Source: Methylococcaceae bacterium
Lineage (GTDB): Bacteria > Pseudomonadota > Gammaproteobacteria > Methylococcales > Methylococcaceae
Length of the DNA: 13,320 bases
NCBI GenBank assembly: GCA_012026715.1
Contig: VEPB01000490.1
Span: 1 to 13,320 of the forward strand
Direction: 5' to 3'
Below, piece by piece: positions 7,020-13,320 of the stretch (the first letter of the stretch is position 1; each line of letters opens with the position of its first letter). The notes beneath the pieces were generated by a model. It saw only the letters and a program-made list of their open reading frames with translations, was not told where the DNA came from and made no database searches. The position numbers were made by a program, and so were the translations under genes.

Positions 7020-9207
7020 CGATTTAGTAGCTTTTGTCGACGAAGAACCGCCTCAGGGAACCCACGCGGACGGGAGCGCTATGCCCTGTTGGCGGGTTTT
7101 GGTCGTGGACGACGACCCGGATGTCCACGAAACGACCAAGTTTGCCCTGCAGGGAGTCATCGTACACAACCGGCCGTTGCAGTTGCTGGATGCCTATACG
7201 GCGGCGGAGGGCCTGCAGGTGCTGGCGCATGAGCCGGATATCGCGGTGGTGCTGTTGGATGTGGTGATGGAAACCCAGGACGCCGGACTTCGTGCGGTCG
7301 AAGCGATTCGCAACGAACTGAAATTGCCCAACGTCCGCATCATCTTGCGCACCGGCCAGCCGGGTTACGCTCCCGAAATGGAAGCGGTCAGCCGCTACGA
7401 CATTAACGATTACAAAACCAAGAGCGAGCTCACCCGGATCAAGCTGTTCACTGCCCTGACCGGCGCCATCCGGGCCTACGATCAATTGCAGCGCATCGAG
7501 GCGGGCCGGGCCGGGCTGGAAAAGATGGTCGAGTCCATCAACCGCTTCCTGGCACCGGACGGCCTGGGGGTGTTTGCCGAAGGTGTGATCCTGCAGATGG
7601 CCGGGACTCTGGGAATCGATCCGGGCGGGCTGATTTGCGTGGCGCGGATCGCCGACAACGGCGAGGAGCCCGAATATCGCGTGATTGCCGCTGCCGGTCG
7701 CCACGCCCGGCTGATCCACCAGCCCATGAGTGCCATCACCGACCCCGCCATTCATCAGAGTCTGGCCTGTTGCTTTCGGGCTCGCCGTACCCTGGTGGAC
7801 GATCGCAGCCTCACATTGTTTTGCCCCGGTCGGGACGACCATGACTTTGCCGCCTACGCCGAGTGCGTTTCCGCGGTGCGCGCGGTGGATCGGCGCCTGA
7901 TCGAGGTGTTCTGCTCCAACATCGGTTTGTTTGCCGAAAGCGTACGGCATATGGAAAAGCTGCAGGCGCTCGCTTATGGCGATCCGCTCACAGGATTGCC
8001 CAATGCCCATTACTTCCTGGAGCAGATCGACGCTGACCGTGGAGGCGCCCGGCAGGTGTTGGCGCTGCTCAGCGTGGACGACTTGGCCGGCACGGCCGAG
8101 GTGCTGGGTCCGGCCTATGGCGATCTGATGGTCAAGGCGGTCGCGCGGCGCTTGCAGGATGAATTGAACGGACGGGTTCTGTTGGCCCGTCTGGGCGGAT
8201 GCAGCTTTGGCATATTCGGTCACGAACTGATTGTTCGTCCCGATTACCTGCGGTCCCTGTTCAGGCCGCGAGTGCCCGTGGACGATGTCGAACTGCCCTT
8301 GTCCATATCCCTGGGTCTGGTTCGACGTGACGACATGCCACAGGCTTGCGGTTCCGACCTGTTGCGCTTCGCCGAGTTGGCGTTGAAACAGGCCAAGAGG
8401 ACCGAGCCCGGCCACTGGGTCTATTCTTCAAGACCGGCGGCCGGCGATATTCAGGCGGGCGGCATTGGTCTGCGAGACCTGCGACGGGCTTTGGCCGATG
8501 ACGGCTTTGTCTTGCAATACCAGCCGCAGATCGCTCTCGCAACTGGCCAGGTGATTGGCGCGGAGGCCCTGCTGCGGTTGCGGCTTCCCGATGGCCGTCT
8601 GGCGAGGCCCCAGGAATTCATGGCGCTGGCGGAGCAGTCTGGCTTGATGGTTGACTTGGGTCGCTGGGTGCTGCTGTCGGCCTTGCAGGGTCTAAGGATG
8701 CTGCAATCGCAGCGGCTGGGCAATTTGCGCATGACTGTTAACGTGGCGTCCATCGAGTTCCGCCAGCCGGACTTCCTGGAGGCCGTCGATGATGCCCTGC
8801 GAGTGGCCGGGGTCATGCCGCATCAGTTGGAACTGGATGTTTGCGAGCCGGAGGGAACTGCCGGCGTGGACTTCTTGGCGCGCCGCATCCAGGCCTTGCG
8901 GGCTCGTGATATCGGCGTGGCGCTCGACGAATTCGGTGCCGGCAGCGGCGCGGTGTGTTCCCTCGATCGGTTGCGGCCCAATCGCCTGAAAGTTGCCCGC
9001 AGCGTGGTGGCGTTAGGAGAGTCTGCGCGTCTCGGCACGATTTTGCTCAGTGCCGGCAAGGAACTGGGGATGAGGGTGTTGGCGGAAGGCGTCGAAGATG
9101 CGCATTTGGCCGAATTGGTGGGCCGAATGGGTTACGACGACGCCCAAGGCTACCATTACGCACGGCCCATGTCGCTGGAAGATCTGACGAACTGGCTTAA
9201 ATCCTGA
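7006..9207 (+). CDS. Response regulator: REC - DUF3369 - degenerate GGDEF - EAL (c-di-GMP signalling)
   Basis: The 733-residue cytoplasmic protein starts with a receiver domain (about 29-155: acidic pair Asp35/Asp36, phospho-acceptor Asp85 in VVLLDVVM, Thr116, Lys137 region). A DUF3369 region follows (about 170-320). The GGDEF domain (about 320-475) begins with DPLTGLPNAHYF, but its active-site motif is GGCSF at 397-401, the metal-binding Asp position is Ser356, and the RxxD inhibitory site is lost, so cyclase activity is unlikely. The EAL domain (about 486-730) keeps Glu520 (EAL), Asn579, Asp641, Lys662, Glu694 and Gln714. It has Asp611 where Glu is usual, Glu642 where the second Asp of DDFG is usual, and an altered loop (GAGSGAV). 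Phosphodiesterase activity may be weak, or the domain may only bind c-di-GMP. The start is ATG 7006 with GGAG at 6992-6995. Last gene of the kinase cluster; likely partner of that kinase. Confidence 0.93.
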   Translation: MADDDDLVAFVDEEPPQGTHADGSAMPCWRVLVVDDDPDVHETTKFALQGVIVHNRPLQLLDAYTAAEGLQVLAHEPDIAVVLLDVVMETQDAGLRAVEAIRNELKLPNVRIILRTGQPGYAPEMEAVSRYDINDYKTKSELTRIKLFTALTGAIRAYDQLQRIEAGRAGLEKMVESINRFLAPDGLGVFAEGVILQMAGTLGIDPGGLICVARIADNGEEPEYRVIAAAGRHARLIHQPMSAITDPAIHQSLACCFRARRTLVDDRSLTLFCPGRDDHDFAAYAECVSAVRAVDRRLIEVFCSNIGLFAESVRHMEKLQALAYGDPLTGLPNAHYFLEQIDADRGGARQVLALLSVDDLAGTAEVLGPAYGDLMVKAVARRLQDELNGRVLLARLGGCSFGIFGHELIVRPDYLRSLFRPRVPVDDVELPLSISLGLVRRDDMPQACGSDLLRFAELALKQAKRTEPGHWVYSSRPAAGDIQAGGIGLRDLRRALADDGFVLQYQPQIALATGQVIGAEALLRLRLPDGRLARPQEFMALAEQSGLMVDLGRWVLLSALQGLRMLQSQRLGNLRMTVNVASIEFRQPDFLEAVDDALRVAGVMPHQLELDVCEPEGTAGVDFLARRIQALRARDIGVALDEFGAGSGAVCSLDRLRPNRLKVARSVVALGESARLGTILLSAGKELGMRVLAEGVEDAHLAELVGRMGYDDAQGYHYARPMSLEDLTNWLKS

Positions 9208-9286
9208 CTCCCCCGTTGGAAACTGGCCGTAAACGGCACATGGCGGCGGCTCCAACCCGTCGATGCGACCCATGAGCATCTCCATT

Positions 9287-9313
9287 CGCCGGTTGCCTGG
9301 TAACGGCGTTTCT
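9287..9313 (+). terminator. Possible weak terminator after the signalling operon
   Basis: CGCCG at 9287-9291 pairs with CGGCG at 9304-9308, with further TTG/TAA pairing inside past one bulged G. TTTCT follows at 9309-9313. It sits 80 bp after the response-regulator stop in the convergent gap. The U-run is short, so termination strength is doubtful. Confidence 0.35.
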
Positions 9314-9374
9314 CGGGCTTTCAGTCTCTCTTGCGCTCGTCAAACATCGCCCTGCCCAGACCGTTCCCAAGAGG

Positions 9375-9393
9375 TGACCGGCCTGTCCGGTCA
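9375..9393 (-). terminator. Perfect 7-bp hairpin at the end of the TolC-family gene
   Basis: TGACCGG and CCGGTCA form a perfect stem around a 5-nt loop. On the minus strand the first three bases are the stop codon of the TolC-family gene. No U-run follows on either strand, so it is not a standard intrinsic terminator. It may protect mRNA ends or aid termination in another way. Confidence 0.3.
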
Positions 9394-10785
9394 GTTGGCA
9401 GGGATCGCCGGAGCGCTGGGCGAGGCGGTTTGAGGGGCCTGGTTGACCGCGAGCCAGGAATCGATGTCTTCCACGTCGCGCTGGGATAGGTTGCCGGCCC
9501 ACAGGTGCAGGGCCACCAGCGCACGGATGTAGTCGTAGCGGGCCTTGGAATGTTCCACCTGGGCCTTCAGCAGGTTTTTCTTGGAATCCAGCAGGGCGGC
9601 GATGGTGGCGACGCCCAATTCATAGCTGCGGGCCTGGGCGTCGCGCGCCTTGCTGCGCGCGGCGGCCTCGCGGGCGGTGGAATCGATGCGGGAGCGCCCG
9701 GTCTGGGCATCGAGCCAGGCGCTGCGGGTCTGCTTCTCGATCTCCCGCAGCTTCTCGGTCTTTTTCTGCTGGACGATGTGGTACTCGGCGGTGGCTCCGC
9801 GCGCGGCGGCTTCAATGCCGCCGCCGGAATAGATCGGCACGTTGAGCTGCAGGCCGACCGAGGCCACGCTGTAGCGGGGCAGCTGGCGATTGTCGAAACC
9901 GCCGTTGTCGGCATAGGTTTCCGACAACTGCAGGCCCAATTGGGGCAGATGCTCCGCCCGGGCCGCGGCGATGGTCTTGCGAGCGGCTTCCTCGGCGTAT
10001 TGAAAGCCCAGCAGGGTGGGGTGGCGGCGAACCGCCTCGGCCACCCACTGGTCGGCCTTGCCGGGTACCGGCGGCAGCTCGTCCATCCGTAGCGGGGCGA
10101 TGTCGGGAACTTCCACCCCGGTCATTTCCCGCAGGGTTTCCAGCGCCTGGGCGTGGGCGTTCTGGGCTTCCAGTTCGCGGGTCTGCAGCGCCTGATAGTA
10201 GGCATCCACCTCATACAGGTCGGTGACCGGCACCAGTTGGCGTTCGCGCATTTTGCCGATGCGCTTCAGCTCGCTGGCGGTGAGTTCCTGCTCACCCCGC
10301 ACGTAGCTGATTTCGTCGGCGGCCTGAAGGGTCCGAAAGTAGCGGTCGATCAGGTCGGCGGCGACCGCCATGCGGGCCGATTCGAAATCCTGCTCGGTCT
10401 GGTGAATGGCGGCCCGTGCGCCCTGCAAACGCAGAAAGCTGGGAACATCGAATAACGCCTGGCGTGCCTGGACGATACCACGGCTGCCTTCGTAGCCAGT
10501 GGAGGTGGTGGACGAAATGACGACAGTGTCGCCACCGAGGGTTCTTCCGCTCCGCTGGTTGAGCTGGCGCATCTCGTTCCATGACAGGTTGCCGGTAGCC
10601 ATGATTTGCGGCAACAGCTTGGCCAGGACCTGATCCTTCTCGGCGGTGGCCTGCTCAACGGCGTACTCCTTGCCTTTCAACACCGGATGGCTGGCCAGGG
10701 TCTGGTCGTACAGCTCCGCCAGCCGGGCGGCATCGGTGTCGTTGGCCAGCAGCAGGGCGAGGGCTATGGTGGATAGGGCCTTCAT
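9391..10785 (-). CDS. TolC-family outer-membrane channel of a type I secretion system
   Basis: TolC-family proteins form the outer-membrane and periplasmic tunnel through which type I substrates leave the cell. The 464-residue product has a short signal peptide (MKALSTIALALLLA, cleavage near residue 19-20) and the twofold repeat of the family. In the first half, LAELYDQTLASHPVL is the usual helix start. In the second half, LGLQLSETYADN, YSVASVGLQLNVPIYSGGG and LGVATIAALLDSKKNLLKAQ match the family's second-repeat pattern. Long helical stretches rich in Ala, Gln and Glu lie between. The C-terminal tail (TASPSAPAIPAN) is Pro/Ala-rich and probably disordered. The start ATG is 7 nt after the HlyD-family stop (TGA-CGTCGCC-ATG), so translation is probably coupled. 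It is the third gene of the secretion operon. Confidence 0.93.
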   Translation of the reverse strand: MKALSTIALALLLANDTDAARLAELYDQTLASHPVLKGKEYAVEQATAEKDQVLAKLLPQIMATGNLSWNEMRQLNQRSGRTLGGDTVVISSTTSTGYEGSRGIVQARQALFDVPSFLRLQGARAAIHQTEQDFESARMAVAADLIDRYFRTLQAADEISYVRGEQELTASELKRIGKMRERQLVPVTDLYEVDAYYQALQTRELEAQNAHAQALETLREMTGVEVPDIAPLRMDELPPVPGKADQWVAEAVRRHPTLLGFQYAEEAARKTIAAARAEHLPQLGLQLSETYADNGGFDNRQLPRYSVASVGLQLNVPIYSGGGIEAAARGATAEYHIVQQKKTEKLREIEKQTRSAWLDAQTGRSRIDSTAREAAARSKARDAQARSYELGVATIAALLDSKKNLLKAQVEHSKARYDYIRALVALHLWAGNLSQRDVEDIDSWLAVNQAPQTASPSAPAIPAN

Positions 10786-10792
10786 GGCGACG

Positions 10793-12130
10793 TCAGTCCT
10801 CGATGAAGGAGCGGGCGAAGGTGTCGGTGAGGGGGCGCGAGAGGTATTGCAGCAGGGTGCGCTCGCCCGTGTTTATCAGAACCTCGGCCGGCATGCCGGG
10901 CACCAGGTCGAGGCGCTGCTTGGCGAGTTCGTCCAGTCCGGCCTGGGTCACCTCGACCCGCGCCAGATAATAAGGCGGAACTTCCGGGTTCTTCTCGTCC
11001 ACCAGCCGGTCTGCCGACAGCGCGATGAGCTTGCCTTCCAATTTGGGAGTCTCGCGGGTCTTGAAGGCGCTGAAGCGGACCTCGGCGGTTTGCCCCAGTC
11101 TGACCCGGTCGATGTCCAGGGGCGACACCCGAGCTTCCAGGATCAGCCGTTCGTGCTGGGGCACGATGTCGAGAATGTGGCCGCCGGGTGGGATCACCGC
11201 GCCCAGGGTGTGGACCGTCAGCCCCATCACCATGCCGGCTTCCGGGGCCGTGACCACGGTACGCCGGACGGTATCCGTCAGCGACTGCAGTTTCTCCTTC
11301 AGTTCGAACAGGCTGGCCTGGACTTCCACCAGTTCTTTCGCCACTTCCCGCTGCAATTCCTTCTTGAGCTGGAGGATCTTCAGCTCGGTTTCGCTGATCT
11401 CCAGCTCGGTGGCGGCGATGTTGGACAACAGTTCGCCCTGTTGGCCTTCGCTTTGGGCCAGGTTGCGCTCCAGTTCGCGCACCTTCTGCTTTTCCACGTA
11501 GCCTTCCTTCAGCAGGCTATCGAAATCCGTCAGCTCGTCCTGGTAGGAGCTGACCAGCCGGTCCCGGCTCTGCTTCTGGGAGCGCAGTCCCTTGGCCTTG
11601 GCCTTGAGCTGTTCGATCTGGCGCTGGTGCAGGGCGATCTCGCCCTCGTGGGCGGACTTGCGCACCTTGAAGGTCTGGTCCTGGACCCGAATGGCGTCCT
11701 CGGCCCGCGGATCGGCGCGGTCGGCCAGCAAATCCGGCGGATAACGGACTTCTGGCAGGCCGTCGCGCTGAGCAACCAGTCGGGCCTCGCGGGCCGCGGC
11801 GATGTAGTACTGGCCTTTCAACACCTCCAACTGCGCCTTGGGCTGGGTATCCTCCAGCGTGATCAGCACCTGATCCCTCGTCACCGTATCGCCGTCCCGT
11901 ACCGCGATGGATTTGACGATGCCCCCCTCCAGGTGTTGGACCTGCTTGCGGTAGGTTTCCACCGTGACCACGCCGGGGGCCAGCGCAGCGCTACTCAAGG
12001 GTGCCAGGGCCGACCAACCGCCGAACACGCCGAACACCAGTAGCACGACGAGCAGGCCGAGCCGGCGGAACGGTCGGTCGTCGCTACGCAGGGGCGGTGC
12101 GGCCGGCAGGGAGGAGGGGGTGCTTGCCAT
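10793..12130 (-). CDS. HlyD-family type I secretion periplasmic adaptor
   Basis: The adaptor links the inner-membrane ABC exporter to the TolC channel. The start ATG at 12130-12128 gives 445 residues; the frame can extend 30 codons upstream, but that part overlaps the ABC gene and reads as low-complexity Arg/Pro. The N-terminus is cytoplasmic, then one transmembrane segment (about 23-43, RLGLLVVLLVFGVFGGW). A lipoyl half-motif follows (VQHLEGGIVKSIAVRDGDTV, about 64-83), then a long coiled coil (about 100-290, rich in Glu, Gln, Lys, Leu). The second lipoyl/beta-barrel part includes VVTAPEAGMVMGL. The C-terminus, LVPGMPAEVLINTGERT then LLQYLSRPLTDTFARSFIED, is the hallmark of the HlyD/PrtE-type secretion adaptors. 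It starts 7 nt after the ABC gene stop (TGA-GACCCTC-ATG) without a strong Shine-Dalgarno of its own, which suggests coupled translation. Confidence 0.94.
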   Translation of the reverse strand: MASTPSSLPAAPPLRSDDRPFRRLGLLVVLLVFGVFGGWSALAPLSSAALAPGVVTVETYRKQVQHLEGGIVKSIAVRDGDTVTRDQVLITLEDTQPKAQLEVLKGQYYIAAAREARLVAQRDGLPEVRYPPDLLADRADPRAEDAIRVQDQTFKVRKSAHEGEIALHQRQIEQLKAKAKGLRSQKQSRDRLVSSYQDELTDFDSLLKEGYVEKQKVRELERNLAQSEGQQGELLSNIAATELEISETELKILQLKKELQREVAKELVEVQASLFELKEKLQSLTDTVRRTVVTAPEAGMVMGLTVHTLGAVIPPGGHILDIVPQHERLILEARVSPLDIDRVRLGQTAEVRFSAFKTRETPKLEGKLIALSADRLVDEKNPEVPPYYLARVEVTQAGLDELAKQRLDLVPGMPAEVLINTGERTLLQYLSRPLTDTFARSFIED

Positions 12131-12137
12131 GAGGGTC

Positions 12138-13320
12138 TCAGGAGGGTCGGGCCACGGCGGTGGGTGCCGGCTGGGCCTGCTGTTGCGACAGGGCCTTGAG
12201 CACCTCCTCGCGGGGGCCATACAGGGCGGCTTGGCCGTTCACCAACATCAAAATCTTATCCACTTGGTTGAGCACGTTGCTGCGGTGGGTCACCACGATC
12301 ACGGTGCGGCCCGCCTGCTTGAGGCCGGCCAGGGCGACCAGCAGGGCGGCGGCGCCGGCCTGGTCTAGGTTGGAGTTGGGCTCGTCCAGCACGATCACCT
12401 GAGGATCGCCGTAGAGGGCGCGGGCCAGCGCAACCCGCTGCTGCTGGCCGGCGGAAAGTGCCCCGCCGTTGCCGGCCAATCGGGTTTCATAGCCATCCGG
12501 CAAGTGCAGCACCAGGTCGTGGATGCCGGTGATGCGGGCCGCGGCGACCACCTTGTCCGGATCCACCTCGCCGAATCGGGCGATGTTTTCGTTGACGGTG
12601 CCATCCAACAACTCCACGTCCTGGGGCAGATAGCCCAGGGACTGGCCCAGCTGCTCCCGGTCCCAATGCTGAATCTCGGCACCGTCCAGCCGGATCGCGC
12701 CGCGGATCGGCGCGTAGATGCCGAGGATGGCCCGTGCCAGGGTGGACTTGCCGGCGCCACTGGGGCCGATGATGGCGACGCTGTCGCCGGGCTTGATCAC
12801 CAGCCCGATTCCCTTGATCACCGGTTCGGCCGCGCCGGGCGGCGTGATCACGGCGTTCTCGATCAGGATTTCGCCGCGCGGCGCCGGCAGCCGCATGGGG
12901 GCTTGGCGCGCCGGGATCTCGCCGAGCAGTTGATTGAGGCGCCGGTAAGCTTCGCGAGCGGCGAAGAAGCCTTTCCAGCTGGCGATCATCAAGTCCAAGG
13001 GCGCCAGCGCCCGGCCCAGCAGGATGGATCCGGAGATCACCAATCCCGGGGTGATGTCCTTGTGGATCGCCAGATAGGCGCCGAGGCCCAGCACCAGCGA
13101 CTGGATGGTCAAGCGGTAGGTCTTCACCAGGGCGCTGATCAGCCCGGCCTTGGCGCTGGATCGGCTCTGCAGGGCCAGCACGTTGGCCTGCTTTTCGTAC
13201 CAGCGGGCGCGCACCCGCGGCAGCATGCCCATCACCTCGATCACCTCGGCGTTGCGCAGGTTGCGCTGGGTGTATTGGCTGGCTTCGATGGATTCCCGGT
13301 TGGCTTGGGCCAGGTCGGCG
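12138..13320 (-). CDS. Type I secretion ABC transporter, PrtD type (partial, N-terminus beyond right edge)
   Basis: The frame is open to the right edge, giving the last 393 residues; family members are about 560-580, so roughly the first third is missing. The visible part starts in the membrane domain (NAEVIEVMGMLPRV is typical of PrtD-type exporters), with hydrophobic stretches such as SLVLGLGAYLAI and GLVISGSILLGRALAPLDLM. The nucleotide-binding domain has Walker A GPSGAGKST, Q-loop LPQDVELLDGTV, signature LSAGQQQR, Walker B VIVLDEPNSNLD and the switch His in VVTHRSN. LSAGQ in place of LSGGQ and DEPNSNLD are usual in the PrtD subfamily and do not suggest a defect. No peptidase domain can be judged because the N-terminus is missing. 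The C-terminal tail is Gln/Ala/Pro-rich (SQQQAQPAPTAVARPS). It is first of three co-directional genes; substrates of such exporters are usually C-terminal-signal proteins (proteases, RTX proteins). Confidence 0.95.
   Translation of the reverse strand, partial: ADLAQANRESIEASQYTQRNLRNAEVIEVMGMLPRVRARWYEKQANVLALQSRSSAKAGLISALVKTYRLTIQSLVLGLGAYLAIHKDITPGLVISGSILLGRALAPLDLMIASWKGFFAAREAYRRLNQLLGEIPARQAPMRLPAPRGEILIENAVITPPGAAEPVIKGIGLVIKPGDSVAIIGPSGAGKSTLARAILGIYAPIRGAIRLDGAEIQHWDREQLGQSLGYLPQDVELLDGTVNENIARFGEVDPDKVVAAARITGIHDLVLHLPDGYETRLAGNGGALSAGQQQRVALARALYGDPQVIVLDEPNSNLDQAGAAALLVALAGLKQAGRTVIVVTHRSNVLNQVDKILMLVNGQAALYGPREEVLKALSQQQAQPAPTAVARPS

Noticed and set aside
7024..8415. 463-codon open frame antisense to the response regulator
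   Set aside because: It lies wholly within a well-supported gene; its product is low in recognisable structure and has the composition of a GC-rich shadow frame.
10646..12043. 465-codon open frame antisense to the TolC and HlyD-family genes
   Set aside because: The translation is Gln/Leu/His-rich shadow text from coiled-coil codons on the other strand, and it spans two real genes.
12131..12220. 30-codon N-terminal extension of the HlyD-family adaptor into the ABC gene
   Set aside because: Arg/Pro-rich shadow text; the ATG at 12130 gives the usual short cytoplasmic N-terminus before the single transmembrane segment.

Overview
The window is GC-rich, densely coded DNA with Gram-negative cell-envelope genes: a lipoprotein, an outer-membrane barrel, a TolC-type channel and a HlyD-type adaptor. 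This fits a chromosomal segment of a proteobacterium. The mix of hypF, a PrtD-type exporter and a c-di-GMP response regulator suggests a gammaproteobacterium, possibly of the methanotroph type, but that placement is inference. I see no insertion sequence, tRNA, rRNA, CRISPR array or phage gene.

Left part (1-3532): a partial lipoprotein gene runs off the left edge on the minus strand. A 178-bp divergent gap separates it from a gene for an 80-residue helical protein that resembles the end helices of flagellar rod/hook proteins. A free-standing acylphosphatase gene follows. It meets hypF (minus strand, carbamoyltransferase of [NiFe]-hydrogenase maturation) tail to tail with 5 bp between the stop codons.

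Middle part (3608-9207, plus strand): four closely spaced genes look like one signalling operon. They encode a membrane histidine kinase with a Cache-like periplasmic sensor, a small exported PstS-like binding protein, an outer-membrane porin-like barrel, and a response regulator with REC, DUF3369, degenerate GGDEF and altered EAL domains. The likely logic is that a small ligand enters through the barrel, is bound in the periplasm, is sensed by the kinase, and the response regulator changes or reads c-di-GMP. The 75-bp hypF/kinase divergent region carries two perfect palindromes side by side, and a hairpin that would cover the hypF ribosome binding site. A perfect Shine-Dalgarno ahead of the response-regulator gene serves a 13-codon overlapping reading frame rather than the gene itself.

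Right part (9391-13320, minus strand): a type I secretion operon in the order ABC transporter (PrtD type, runs off the right edge), HlyD-family adaptor, TolC-family outer-membrane protein. Both junctions are TGA-N7-ATG. No secreted substrate is visible in the window.
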